Shown here piece after piece: positions 7,815 to 16,150 of a stretch of 34,001 nt of DNA. Source of the stretch: CAYVDH01 sp964450355 (GTDB lineage: Bacteria; Bacteroidota; Bacteroidia; NS11-12g; UBA955). The first letter of the stretch is position 1, and every line of letters starts with the position of its first letter. The stretch lies in NCBI GenBank assembly GCA_964450355.1, contig CAYVDH010000017.1:1-34001 (forward strand), written 5' to 3'. The translations under genes were made by a program, and so were the position numbers. Below the pieces are notes generated by a model, which worked only from the letters and a program-made list of their open reading frames with translations, ran no database searches and was not told the origin of the DNA.

Positions 7815-7936
7815 ACCCACCCCTACTCTGGCGACAGCGCAGCCCGAGACCGATGGATGCCCTGATAAGGGCAGGTGCGAAATGTTAATGCAGCACGGCA
7901 GCGAAGCGGACCCAAAAGGGCGAGGGATTGCTGCCC
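7815..7936. repeat. GC-rich hairpin-bearing block of foreign composition
   Basis: About 120 bp are conspicuously GC-rich compared with everything around them. The block contains GCCCT/AGGGC (7859-7872) and a nested imperfect hairpin from GGCAGC (7897-7902) to GCTGCC (7930-7935) with a CCC-AAAA-GGG tip (7911-7920), then an A-run. It looks like a dispersed non-coding repeat: minus-strand frames through it give Arg/Ala/Leu-rich sequence of no known family. It lies about 70 bp beyond the stop of the slyD-like gene and could also act as its terminator. Confidence 0.6.
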
Positions 7937-8003
7937 AAAAAAAATCATTGAGAATTCATCTGTTTTGAAACTGTGCTCTATGTCGTTGATTGAACCTTCT
8001 TGA

Positions 8004-8501
8004 TTAATGGTGATGTCCGCCCGGACCATGCACATGTCCGTGCTCTAACTCCTCTTGCGTGGCTTCTCTTACAGACAATACCTCACCTTGAAAATTCAAA
8101 GCTTGGTCTGCCAATGGATGATTGAAATCTACTAATACTTCAGTATCATTAAATGAAAGTATCACTCCATTCATTGGATTGCCATAATTGTCTTGCATGG
8201 GAACCATGTTACCAACTTGAACTATGTCTTTTGGAATATTTTCTCCTTCAAAAACTTGTCTAGGAATGTTTACTTTGTACTCAGGATTTGAAACTCCATA
8301 AGCATTCTCAGCACTTAAATCAAAATTAAAAGAATCTCCCGCTTTTAAGTCTGATAAATTCTGATCAAAATGAGGCAAGGTTGCTCCTATCCCATGAATG
8401 AAAACAAAAGGAGACTCTTGAGTTGCAGTATCTGCAATTTCTCCATTTGTTAAAGTTAATGTGTATGTAATACTTACTACTTTGTTTTTATTTACTTGCA
8501 T
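8004..8501 (-). CDS. FKBP-type peptidyl-prolyl isomerase, SlyD-like
   Basis: The 165-residue product catalyses cis-trans isomerisation of prolyl bonds and acts as a chaperone. The N-terminal FKBP half has VSITYTLTLTNGEIADTA and the PFVFIHGIGATLPHFD pattern. After GDSFNFDLSAENAYG comes the insert-in-flap region (residues about 70-120), and the FKBP fold is then completed. The tail HGHVHGPGGHHH (residues 154-165) is a histidine-rich metal-binding end like that of SlyD, which can bind nickel. No signal peptide is seen, so it is cytoplasmic. The start is ATG 8501. It is the first core-type gene to the right of the accessory region; the T9SS protein gene ends 38 bp upstream on the same strand. Confidence 0.9.
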   Translation of the reverse strand: MQVNKNKVVSITYTLTLTNGEIADTATQESPFVFIHGIGATLPHFDQNLSDLKAGDSFNFDLSAENAYGVSNPEYKVNIPRQVFEGENIPKDIVQVGNMVPMQDNYGNPMNGVILSFNDTEVLVDFNHPLADQALNFQGEVLSVREATQEELEHGHVHGPGGHHH

Positions 8502-8539
8502 TGTCGTTGATTGTAAACGACAAGATTAAGCAAAATATT

Positions 8540-9838
8540 TTAATTCTTTACAAATTTAAAATGTATAGTGCTGCTATTAAAGGCATTACTAATAGATAAA
8601 TTGTAAATTCCATTTGACAATTCTGAAACATCTATGCTATCGCCATTTTTAATTGTATAAGAACTAACCAAATCGCCTGTCATGGAAAACACTTTCAAAG
8701 TATAATGCTCAATGTTGGCATCATTAAACAGATTCACGGTTAATGTATTTCCCCCTGGATTTGGATAAATGGTAAAATTGTTCAATGAAATGTCATTCAC
8801 ATTTAAAGTGTTGTTGCCTGTAATGGTAGTATTGTAAACCGAATCGCATACATGGGTCAATTTTAACTTAATGGTGTAAGTATTAGTGTTGTTAAAGGTG
8901 TAAAACAAGGTGTCTTTATCGATGTATTGTGGCTGTAATACAGTATTGACATACCATTCTCTTTTGTAATTTTTGATGAAATAAGTTCCATTGGTATTCA
9001 CAAACACCGATGGCTGATTCACCACATTTTTAACAGTTTTTATGTTTTTATTGATGTTGCCCACTTTGTTTTCTCCTGCATAAAATATGGCATTGAAACC
9101 ACTGTCTATTCCAGACCCATTGGAATAAAAAATGACAAACATTTTAGACCCGGTAGAAGTATAAGTAGGATATGTGCCATTATTTGAATTTTTAATGGTG
9201 GCTATCAGTTTGCTAGGCACTATGGTATCAGCATCGTAAATGTTTAAGCTATCCATGGCATCTGCTAATTTTATTTGTTTAAATTCCAAGGTGATGTTTT
9301 GATTGTTGCTTGGCGAAATTTTGTAATAGGATTTTGTGCCTATTCCTTGGTTGTTTGAATAATTCAAGTTTGTTCCACCATTGTCTATGATTTTTCCATA
9401 ATTATATCCACTCAAGTAGGTGCCATAACCTAAATAAATATTATATGGGTCTATCACTTGTACAAAACAAGTTTTAACCATCGGCTGTGATGAACCACTC
9501 ATATTTTTAGCAATCAGTTTTACAGTATAACACCCTGGTAAATCAAATTGAAAAGTTGGATTTTGAGAATATTCATTCTTACCATTGCTATTTGGATCAG
9601 GATTTACATATCCTGTGTTAATGCTTTTTATATCATTTAAGTCTGATGAATCATAGACATCCCACTCCCATTGGTTAGGTGAATTGGTAGATAAATCAGT
9701 CAGTGTTAATTGATCATATACCTCAATAACTAAGTTGCAAGCTTTAAAATCTGCAACTGGAGCTTGTGCTTTGGTTGTATTGAATACCAATAAAAGAGAG
9801 AACAATAAAATAGAATGGATAGGTAAAAATTTTTTCAT
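8540..9838 (-). CDS. Secreted PKD-domain protein with T9SS type A sorting domain
   Basis: The 432-residue product has a Sec signal peptide ending about residue 25 (...NTTKAQA). A PKD-like domain (about 27-130; PVADFKACN, WEWDVYDSS, GCYTVKLIAKN) follows, then a CUB-like beta domain (about 135-255; SLNIYDAD, SKMFVIFYSNGSG, GFNAIFYAGE). A linker then leads to the C-terminal sorting domain (about 355-432; NFTIYPNPGGNTLTV, then YTLKVFSMTGDLV, then ISNAFNSSTIHFKFVKN). That tail sends proteins through the type IX secretion system to the surface or medium. Its substrate is unknown; PKD and CUB domains usually mediate adhesion or carbohydrate/protein contact. A -7 box lies 27 bp upstream. Confidence 0.9.
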   Translation of the reverse strand: MKKFLPIHSILLFSLLLVFNTTKAQAPVADFKACNLVIEVYDQLTLTDLSTNSPNQWEWDVYDSSDLNDIKSINTGYVNPDPNSNGKNEYSQNPTFQFDLPGCYTVKLIAKNMSGSSQPMVKTCFVQVIDPYNIYLGYGTYLSGYNYGKIIDNGGTNLNYSNNQGIGTKSYYKISPSNNQNITLEFKQIKLADAMDSLNIYDADTIVPSKLIATIKNSNNGTYPTYTSTGSKMFVIFYSNGSGIDSGFNAIFYAGENKVGNINKNIKTVKNVVNQPSVFVNTNGTYFIKNYKREWYVNTVLQPQYIDKDTLFYTFNNTNTYTIKLKLTHVCDSVYNTTITGNNTLNVNDISLNNFTIYPNPGGNTLTVNLFNDANIEHYTLKVFSMTGDLVSSYTIKNGDSIDVSELSNGIYNLSISNAFNSSTIHFKFVKN

Positions 9839-9864
9839 AAGAGTTGTTGATTAATTGAACAATA

Positions 9865-9872
9865 CAAAATTA
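9865..9872 (-). promoter_or_regulatory. Candidate -7 box (TAATTTTG) for the T9SS protein gene
   Basis: Read on the minus strand this is TAATTTTG, an exact TAnnTTTG match 26 bp before the ATG at 9838. The 102-bp gap to aroA supports a separate promoter. No clear -33 box is visible. Confidence 0.35.
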
Positions 9873-9940
9873 CAAAGAAAATTAAATCCACTCTTTTAAA
9901 AACTTAAAAATGACAGAACTATGATGAAATAATGACCTAT

Positions 9941-11158
9941 TTATGACCGTTTTAATGCTTTTTCTAAATTCTCCCAATAGCGAGGAAATGATTTATTCAC
10001 CACTTCTACATCGTCAATTTCTATTGGGTATTTCAGAGAAAACAAACTCATTGCCATGGCTATTCTGTGGTCTTTAAATGAATTTATTTTTAAAGGAATA
10101 TTTACACCGTCTAAATAATCATTGTGGTTAATTTCCAATTCATTTTCTCCTACATTCACTTTTACAGTTTCTTTTAAATTAAATAGCATAGAACCCACTC
10201 TATCGCTTTCTTTGAATTTTAAATTTTGAATTCCTTTTAATTTGCATTGCACTTTTTTAAAAACCAAAGTGGATAATAGCGTTGGAAACAAGTCAGGGCA
10301 GTTTATTAAATCGTATTCGTTATCTTGACCTTGTTTTGTTTTGGATTTAATGATTCTCAAACCATGATTTTCTTCTATAAAATGTATGTTTTTAAAGAAC
10401 TTTGAAACAACTTTATCTCCTTGAACAGAATTCAAAGACAAATTTGGAAGAAACAAATTGGATTCGTTCAATACTTCGGCAAACATCAAAGGATACGAAG
10501 CTGCGCTCCAATCACTTTCTATGAAGACATTCTTAGGTGGCTTATAATTCCCATTTTCAACACAAATTTTTTGATTCAAAAATTCCACTTTTATTCCGCA
10601 ATTTTTCATCACCTCTTTGGTCATTTCGATGTATGAGATAGATGTCAATTGATTTTCTAAATGAATAGTTAAACCATGCTTGAAATAAGGAGCAATCATC
10701 ATCAATGCACTTACATATTGACTGCTAAACGTGTTATCTATGGTCACTTCATTTTTTAACAGATTTACAGTTTTTTTAACTTTCAATGGCAAACTGTATT
10801 CGTGTTCAAGGTATTCAAACTCTGCCCCTAAATCTTGAAGTGCTTTTAACAGTGGCGAAAACGGTCTATTTCTCAGTTCTTCATTTCCATCTATTACACC
10901 ACTCAATCCTGTTAATGAGGCATAAGCTATAAACAACCTAGATGGAGTTCCAGCATCTTTAAAACTATAAAAAGGCGCCTCTTCTAAAGCTAAATTTTCT
11001 TTTAAAACACTAGTGTCATTGCTTTCGGAAATGTTTTGCAAATTAAAATCGACTTTGGATAGGGCTTGTGCTATCAAATATCGATGGCTTAAACTTTTAG
11101 ATGCAGGTAAAATCCAATTTCCTTCTATTTTATTGATATGCCTGTAATCTAATATCAA
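9941..11158 (-). CDS. aroA: 3-phosphoshikimate 1-carboxyvinyltransferase (EPSP synthase)
   Basis: The 405-residue enzyme transfers the enolpyruvyl group of PEP to shikimate-3-phosphate, the sixth shikimate step. Visible signatures are LPASKSLSHR (K21, S22, R26), SSQYVSALM (about 145), the catalytic-Asp region CPDLFPTL (D289), KFKESDR (314-320), DHRIAMAM (363-370) and NKSFPRYW (388-395). The PEP-site loop reads DAGTPSRL (68-75), where the common form is NAGTAMRP; the position equivalent to E. coli Pro101 is Leu. The start is TTG 11158, since no ATG lies near the conserved N-terminus. It begins 5 bp after the aroB stop, so the two shikimate genes are co-transcribed. Confidence 0.95.
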   Translation of the reverse strand: MILDYRHINKIEGNWILPASKSLSHRYLIAQALSKVDFNLQNISESNDTSVLKENLALEEAPFYSFKDAGTPSRLFIAYASLTGLSGVIDGNEELRNRPFSPLLKALQDLGAEFEYLEHEYSLPLKVKKTVNLLKNEVTIDNTFSSQYVSALMMIAPYFKHGLTIHLENQLTSISYIEMTKEVMKNCGIKVEFLNQKICVENGNYKPPKNVFIESDWSAASYPLMFAEVLNESNLFLPNLSLNSVQGDKVVSKFFKNIHFIEENHGLRIIKSKTKQGQDNEYDLINCPDLFPTLLSTLVFKKVQCKLKGIQNLKFKESDRVGSMLFNLKETVKVNVGENELEINHNDYLDGVNIPLKINSFKDHRIAMAMSLFSLKYPIEIDDVEVVNKSFPRYWENLEKALKRS

Positions 11159-11163
11159 AGGAA

Positions 11164-12153
11164 TTATTGATTGATTAATTTATTCAATGGAATTGTGCAC
11201 TGAATTTTGCCCTCTCCTATTTTAACAGGCAATGAAAAAGCAATTAAATCTTTAGAATTTTTTTTGTCTTTAGTTAAAAATGGAGCAATGTCTTTCATCT
11301 GTTTTTTTGACAAAGCTGATTCTTTAAAATATTGAAAAATAATTTCTCTCATTTTATTGGCTTCTGATTGTTTTAAATTAAAAAAAAGTTCAGCAATTTC
11401 AATTTCTGTAAGCATTCCTTTAACAACAGCTATTCCATGAGGAATGGCTTTGTTTTTTGACAAACAAAAAGATTCATAGGCGTGTCCTATGGTGTGTCCA
11501 AAATTCAATAATTGTCTGATGCCTTGGTCCTTTACATCCTTGTTTACCAACTTCAATTTTGAATAGGCACTTGCTTTTATCCATTTAAGCCTGTTGTTAT
11601 GATTCAGAGTAGTAAGTATTTTAGATTGACAAATGAATCCTAGTTTTAAAATTTCAGCATAACCATTGTTCATTTCTTTTGGATTTAAAGTATCCAAAAA
11701 TGGCAAATAAAAGATGATTTTTTTAGGAAAATTAATTGTTCCCACATAGTTTTTCAAGGATTTAAAATCAATTCCATTTTTACCTCCAATGGAAGCATCT
11801 GTCATGCCTAACAAGGTGGTAGGCACATGTATAAAATCGATTCCTCTTAAAAATACCGATGCTACAAAGGCTCCAATATCTGTAATTACGCCACCCCCTA
11901 AATTAATTAATACTGCTTGTTTATTGGCCTTGAATTCAATTAATTTTTCAATGATGTAAACCACATTTTCAAAATTTTTGCTTGATTCACCTGCTTTAAT
12001 TTCTATGACTGGACATTTCAATTCAAGGTATGGCAAGCAATGTTTTTTGGTGTTGCTATCTACCAGAATGAAAGGAATTTTGTTTGTTTTTTTTAGCCAT
12101 TGAATCAAGGTGACGTTGATGTTATCAGTAAATAACAAATCGTTGTTTTTCAT
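11164..12153 (-). CDS. aroB: 3-dehydroquinate synthase
   Basis: The 329-residue enzyme cyclises DAHP to 3-dehydroquinate, using NAD and a divalent metal. Visible are the nucleotide-binding INLGGGVITDIGAF (84-96), HVPTTLLGMTDASIGGKNG (109-127), the metal-site segment GYAEILKLG with E167, LLNFGHTIGHAYES with H220 and H224, and IPHG with H239. The protein is a little shorter than typical (about 350) through a compact N-terminus. The start is ATG 12153, 4 bp after the stop of the DUF4835 gene. It forms a tight pair with aroA at the end of a long minus-strand gene run. Confidence 0.95.
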   Translation of the reverse strand: MKNNDLLFTDNINVTLIQWLKKTNKIPFILVDSNTKKHCLPYLELKCPVIEIKAGESSKNFENVVYIIEKLIEFKANKQAVLINLGGGVITDIGAFVASVFLRGIDFIHVPTTLLGMTDASIGGKNGIDFKSLKNYVGTINFPKKIIFYLPFLDTLNPKEMNNGYAEILKLGFICQSKILTTLNHNNRLKWIKASAYSKLKLVNKDVKDQGIRQLLNFGHTIGHAYESFCLSKNKAIPHGIAVVKGMLTEIEIAELFFNLKQSEANKMREIIFQYFKESALSKKQMKDIAPFLTKDKKNSKDLIAFSLPVKIGEGKIQCTIPLNKLINQ

Positions 12154-12157
12154 GGCA

Positions 12158-13066
12158 TCATGATTTTATTTTATCGTAAAATTGTTTGTTTGCAGGGTCA
12201 AGTCGTGACAACAATTCTATAGCTTTGGTTTTATCTGCTGTTGGTGCTTCTTTGAATATTTCGATTAATTCTTTGTATTTAGCATTGAAAAACACTTTAA
12301 TGAGCATGCTGTTTGGGAAAATTCTTGCTAAGTCCTGAAAATTTTCTAGTGATTTATACACAGCATCTCTGCCTTTAGAAACATCTTGATGCATAACATC
12401 TAAGCCATTTAAATGATAATCGTACAAGGTTTGTCTCATTACTTTGTACCTTTCACTGGTTACATTATCAATGAGGTAATACCTATTTTTCATGGATTTA
12501 CCGTCTTTAGGTCCCCACCCTGAAATGCTTTGACTGGCGTTTAAAATATCTCTTGCTTTGGTGTAATAGGGAGTTCCACCTTCTAATGAATAAGTATCGT
12601 AATTTAATCCCAACACTATGTTGACATAAAAAGCCAACACTCCTGTCAGGTTGTAAACATTGGCATTTTGTTGAAACTCCATGGCTTGAAATTCCTGGTA
12701 TTGAAAAGTAAATTCTTCATCGAGTTGATTAAACAATACGGTGTTGTATGTGCTTCCAAATACTGGACGGGTAGCTTGTATTTGTATGGTTCCTGCAAAA
12801 TCATTTGAATTTTGGGAATAATTGGTAATTTCAATCAACACGTTCATTTTGAACCGCTCGATAGTCAATATTTGATCAGCACTCCATTTAGTTTGATTAA
12901 TGAATTGAGAAATGGAATTTTGTAGCGATGTAAAAATTTGGGTATTGGATATTTGAATTTTAGGATGTATGACAGTAACTGTGGCATCCATGTCTTGTGC
13001 TTGAGCAAAGGAAATGCAGCATAACAAAAATGGGAGGATTAAAATTTCTTTGATGTTTGGTTTCAT
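12158..13066 (-). CDS. DUF4835 family exported protein
   Basis: This gene encodes 302 residues from ATG 13066, whose first base shares an ATGA overlap with the coaB stop; a start 18 bp upstream is less likely because it would sit before the signal peptide. The N-terminus (MKPNIKEILILPFLLCCISFAQAQ) is a Sec signal peptide. The mature part contains FAGTIQIQATRPVFGSTYNT and GLNYDTYSLEGGTPYY, which I recognise as DUF4835, a Bacteroidota family commonly encoded beside coaBC. No enzymatic motif is visible; it is probably periplasmic or outer-membrane associated. Function unknown. Confidence 0.85.
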   Translation of the reverse strand: MKPNIKEILILPFLLCCISFAQAQDMDATVTVIHPKIQISNTQIFTSLQNSISQFINQTKWSADQILTIERFKMNVLIEITNYSQNSNDFAGTIQIQATRPVFGSTYNTVLFNQLDEEFTFQYQEFQAMEFQQNANVYNLTGVLAFYVNIVLGLNYDTYSLEGGTPYYTKARDILNASQSISGWGPKDGKSMKNRYYLIDNVTSERYKVMRQTLYDYHLNGLDVMHQDVSKGRDAVYKSLENFQDLARIFPNSMLIKVFFNAKYKELIEIFKEAPTADKTKAIELLSRLDPANKQFYDKIKS

Positions 13067-13722
13067 AAATTTTCTGCTATGCACTCTATAATGTCTTGGG
13101 CTACTAATTGTTTGTTTTTTAATTCAAATTCAAAAATAAGTCCATTTTTTAAAATAATCTTAATTTGATTTGTGTCGTATTGAAATCCTGCACCTGAATT
13201 GTTCAAAGAATTAAGAACGATAGCATCTGCATTTTTATTGATTAATTTCTTTTTGGCATTTTCCATTTCATCAAAATTTTCTAATGCAAACCCAATGGTC
13301 AATTGGTTATTCTTTTTAACTTCGCCCAAATAGGCTAATATATCTGGGTTTTTTACCAATTGTAAGGTAAATGAATCTTCCTTTTTTTTTATTTTCAGTT
13401 CGCTGAATTCGGCTGGTCTGTAATCTGCTACAGCAGCAGCCATGATAGCAATGTCGCTATTTGCAAACGCTTTTTTCACTTCGGCAAACATCTCTAATGC
13501 TGATTCTACTCTGATGAATTGTATGTCCTTATGTGGATTTTCCAAATTGGTAGGACCACTGATTAGAGTGACATTGGCACCTTGTTCTGATAATTTTTCG
13601 GCTATAGCAAATCCCATTTTTCCACTTGAATAATTGCCAATAAAACGCACAGGATCAATTTTTTCATACGTTGGTCCTGCAGTTATGACAATATTTTTAC
13701 TTTGATAATAATTAGGATTCAA
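13063..13722 (-). CDS. coaB: Phosphopantothenate-cysteine ligase domain as a separate frame (CoaB)
   Basis: The 219-residue product corresponds to the C-terminal half of the usual CoaBC fusion. It joins 4'-phosphopantothenate and cysteine, with CTP in most bacteria. Visible motifs are ITAGPTYEKIDPVRFIGN, YSSGKMGFAIAE, AAAVADYRPAE, KNPDILAYLG and TIGFALENF. The frame opens at TTG 13722 inside the end of coaC (11-nt overlap), and no ATG is near. The junction lies at the domain boundary, where one base fewer in the TTTT run would fuse both frames. It is therefore either a true gene split with coupled translation or a frameshift, and the sequence alone cannot decide. Confidence 0.85.
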   Translation of the reverse strand: MNPNYYQSKNIVITAGPTYEKIDPVRFIGNYSSGKMGFAIAEKLSEQGANVTLISGPTNLENPHKDIQFIRVESALEMFAEVKKAFANSDIAIMAAAVADYRPAEFSELKIKKKEDSFTLQLVKNPDILAYLGEVKKNNQLTIGFALENFDEMENAKKKLINKNADAIVLNSLNNSGAGFQYDTNQIKIILKNGLIFEFELKNKQLVAQDIIECIAENL

Positions 13723-14260
13723 AATGCTGAAGTATGGTTTGAAGTATATGTTCGGGTTCTGCCATTCTGCCTTTACCGGTTAATCCACTGGCTAGCTCAC
13801 CCACTTCACTATCGATAAGTGTGTTTTGAAAAGACACTAATTTGTTGATGTTGTATTGAATGGCAGGATGTAAGTACATATCTAAATCCATAGCTGGGGC
13901 AAAAAACACAGGGCATTTTGCAGAAAAATAAGTGGCTAAAAGTAAGTTATCACATAGTCCATTTGCCATTTTACCTATGGTATTTGCTGATGCAGGAGCT
14001 ACAACCATTAAATCTGCCCATAAAGCAAGCTCTACATGGTTGTTCCATTCACCTGAATTGTTGATATAAAAGTCTGATAAAACGGGGTTTTTACTAAGGG
14101 TAGATAATGTCACTGGGGCAATAAACTGCTTTGAAGCAGGAGTCATAATGACTTTTACTTGTGCACCTTCTTTGACTAATAATCTGATTAAAAATGCAGA
14201 TTTATAAGCTGCAATACTGGCTGAAACTGCTAATAGTATTTTTTTATCCTTCAGCCTCAT
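13712..14260 (-). CDS. coaC: Phosphopantothenoylcysteine decarboxylase domain as a separate frame (CoaC)
   Basis: The 182-residue product is the N-terminal flavoprotein half of CoaBC. It decarboxylates phosphopantothenoylcysteine to 4'-phosphopantetheine with FMN. Visible motifs are KKILLAVSASIAAYKS (FMN phosphate binding), a conserved His in WNNHVELALWADLMVV, APASANTIGKMANG, and the substrate clamp LASGLTGKGRMAEP. In E. coli the clamp carries Cys158 (ACG); here Ser stands at that place, which I believe is common in Bacteroidota but did not check. The start ATG 14260 overlaps the end of rpoZ by 17 nt. The frame ends at TAA 13712, just after the decarboxylase domain. Confidence 0.88.
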   Translation of the reverse strand: MRLKDKKILLAVSASIAAYKSAFLIRLLVKEGAQVKVIMTPASKQFIAPVTLSTLSKNPVLSDFYINNSGEWNNHVELALWADLMVVAPASANTIGKMANGLCDNLLLATYFSAKCPVFFAPAMDLDMYLHPAIQYNINKLVSFQNTLIDSEVGELASGLTGKGRMAEPEHILQTILQHFES

Positions 14261-14570
14261 CTTCGCTAGGCAAACGGAAATAAACTTTTTTGTCTAAAAA
14301 TTCCTTAGTAGCTAAAATTGTTGGCTTAGGCATTTTTTCGTACTGAGTACTTATTTCTATTTGTTCTCTGTTTTCGTGTACTTCTTCTAAGTTATCATGC
14401 TCAGCAGCAAAATCAGAAAGTTTATTGGTAAGCTCTTCTTTAATTTGTGAAGATATCTGATTGGCTCTTTTTGCAATGATTACAGTAGATAAATACAGAT
14501 TACCAGTTGCTCCTTCTAAATCGCTTAAGTTTCTAGCTTCAGCACTTGGAGATAATTTTTGTTCTTTCAT
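14244..14570 (-). CDS. rpoZ: RNA polymerase omega subunit, Bacteroidota form
   Basis: The 108-residue product matches the Bacteroidota omega family. The omega core is GNLYLSTVIIAKRANQISSQIKEEL (about 23-47), then LEEVHENREQIEISTQYE and the ending PKPTILATKEFLDKKVYFR. Omega assists assembly and stability of RNA polymerase. The start is ATG 14570, 10 bp after the bamD stop, and its 3' end overlaps coaC by 17 nt. The bamD-rpoZ-coaBC order is, as I recall, conserved across the phylum. Confidence 0.85.
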   Translation of the reverse strand: MKEQKLSPSAEARNLSDLEGATGNLYLSTVIIAKRANQISSQIKEELTNKLSDFAAEHDNLEEVHENREQIEISTQYEKMPKPTILATKEFLDKKVYFRLPSEDEAEG

Positions 14571-14580
14571 TATTTGACTA

Positions 14581-15384
14581 TTATTTATTTTTATTGATAA
14601 AATTGTTTAATTCTTTTTCTGCTTTTTGATTGATTTCCACTACTTCGGCATAATATTTATCCGTGGGCTTGTGTTGGCTCAAATAATCTTTGTACTCTTT
14701 AAACACTTCGTTGTACCTTTCTACTTTTTTTTCATCCACACTGTGTTTGGCGTATAAATATGCTGCTTTAACTATGTAATAATCAATTTCATCTTTGTTA
14801 CTGACGTCTGGAAAATCTTTTAATGTGTTTTTGAATGTCACATTGGCTGCTCTATAATCTTCAATCTTGTAATAAAGCATGGCATTTTCAAAGGATTTTC
14901 TTTTTAAATTGTTTCTTAATTCTTCTATTTGTCTGTTGCCTTCATCACGGTAAGTTGAATCGGGGTATTTATTTAAAAACAATTGCATTTCTGAAATGGC
15001 TTTTTCAGTTTCAGATTGTTCTAAATAATAAGGCAAAGCTTCTTTATACAAACAATGTGCATACATGTAACTACATTCTTTCATGTGTTTGCTGTTGTAG
15101 TAATTTTCAGTGAAATTTTTGAAATGATATCCTGCTAATTGGTATTGACCTAAAGCAAAATAACTGTAACAATAATAGTAATAAACTTCTTCACTTTTTG
15201 GTTTACCTCTGTGTATAGCTAATAAATCTTCTAGTAAAGGTAATGCGCGGTTGTAATCCCTTTTTTTATACATTGCCACAGCCATGTCATATTTTTGGTC
15301 GTTTGTACCCTTTTTTACTACCTTAGAGTACTCCGAACAAGACACAAATAACAAAATAAATACTGTAAATAATGTAATACGCAT
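14581..15384 (-). CDS. bamD: Outer-membrane assembly lipoprotein BamD
   Basis: This gene encodes 267 residues from ATG 15384; an upstream in-frame TTG falls inside the -7 box and is rejected. The lipoprotein signal MRITLFTVFILLFVSC places the lipid-anchored Cys at residue 16. Typical Bacteroidota BamD text follows (SEYSKVVKKGTNDQKYDMA), then TPR-like helical hairpins (YNRALPLLEDLL, YQLAGYHFKNF, EKAISEMQLFLNKYP, ENAMLYYKIEDYRAA). BamD is the essential lipoprotein of the BAM complex that folds beta-barrels into the outer membrane. It leads the gene run to rpoZ, coaC and coaB. Confidence 0.92.
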   Translation of the reverse strand: MRITLFTVFILLFVSCSEYSKVVKKGTNDQKYDMAVAMYKKRDYNRALPLLEDLLAIHRGKPKSEEVYYYYCYSYFALGQYQLAGYHFKNFTENYYNSKHMKECSYMYAHCLYKEALPYYLEQSETEKAISEMQLFLNKYPDSTYRDEGNRQIEELRNNLKRKSFENAMLYYKIEDYRAANVTFKNTLKDFPDVSNKDEIDYYIVKAAYLYAKHSVDEKKVERYNEVFKEYKDYLSQHKPTDKYYAEVVEINQKAEKELNNFINKNK

Positions 15385-15396
15385 GTTGAGAATTTG

Positions 15397-15404
15397 CAAA
15401 GTTA
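15397..15404 (-). promoter_or_regulatory. Candidate -7 box (TAACTTTG) for bamD
   Basis: On the minus strand TAACTTTG is an exact TAnnTTTG match 12 bp before the bamD ATG at 15384, in the 51-bp gap after radC. It implies a short leader and favours the ATG start of bamD. Confidence 0.45.
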
Positions 15405-15435
15405 ATACTTTTATAACGAATTTAATATAAAAATG

Positions 15436-16131
15436 TTACATCATGCTGTTATCTGCAAAGCTGTAAAAGGAATTTTGGGCAACTATTATATGGTCTAAAA
15501 CACTTATTTCCATCACCTTACCAGCTTCATTTAACTGTTTTGTTAATTTCAAGTCGGATTCGCTTGGTTGCAAATTCCCCGATGGATGGTTGTGAAAAAT
15601 AATCATGCTGGATGCTCCGTGTTGTATTGCTAGTTTGAAAATTTTCTTTGGATCTACGGTTGTTGAACTCATCCCACCTTCACTTATTCGATGTTTGTTA
15701 ATTATTTCATTGTTTCTTTTCAGTAATACTATCCAAAATTCTTCGTGATTCAAGTCCATCAAATGGTTTTTCACCAATACATAAGCATCTTTGCTTGATT
15801 TAATGAACTTTTTTTCTTGAATAGAATTCATTTCTCTTCTACCCGCAAGTTCTATTGCTGCAATTACTGTAATTGCTTTTGCTGGCCCTATTCCATTTAC
15901 TGTGCACAATTCCTTTATGTTCAATTTCGCTAATTGATTCAAGTCATTATTGGCTAAGTCTAACAATTCTTTAGCTAAATCTAATGCTGATTTCTCTTTG
16001 GTACCAGTGGATAATAAAATAGCTAACAATTCCGAATTGCTAAGAGATTGTTTGCCTTTTTCTATAAGCTTCTCTCTAGGTTTGTCGTCATCCGACCAGT
16101 TTTTAATTGATAAAAAATCTGATTTACTCAA
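15436..16131 (-). CDS. radC: RadC family JAB-domain protein
   Basis: The 231-residue product from TTG 16131 begins MSKSDFLSIKNW. The open frame reaches another TTG at 16173 inside the preceding gene, but family proteins usually begin a few residues before the conserved KNWSDDDKPREKL. An N-terminal helix-hairpin-helix part (about 50-100; LCTVNGIGPAKAITVIAA) is followed by the RadC/MPN+ domain with a zinc-protease-like motif: EGGMSSTTVDP, then HNHPSGNLQPSESD. The old DNA-repair role is doubtful; RadC proteins are also found among mobile-element and competence genes, but here the gene is in a core operon context after a cobalamin adenosyltransferase gene. Confidence 0.9.
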   Translation of the reverse strand: MSKSDFLSIKNWSDDDKPREKLIEKGKQSLSNSELLAILLSTGTKEKSALDLAKELLDLANNDLNQLAKLNIKELCTVNGIGPAKAITVIAAIELAGRREMNSIQEKKFIKSSKDAYVLVKNHLMDLNHEEFWIVLLKRNNEIINKHRISEGGMSSTTVDPKKIFKLAIQHGASSMIIFHNHPSGNLQPSESDLKLTKQLNEAGKVMEISVLDHIIVAQNSFYSFADNSMM

Positions 16132-16150
16132 AACTCCACGAATATAAACT

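Noticed and set aside
7823..8035. 70-residue open frame on the minus strand overlapping the slyD end
   Set aside because: It is created by the GC-rich repeat block and overlaps the real slyD-like frame.
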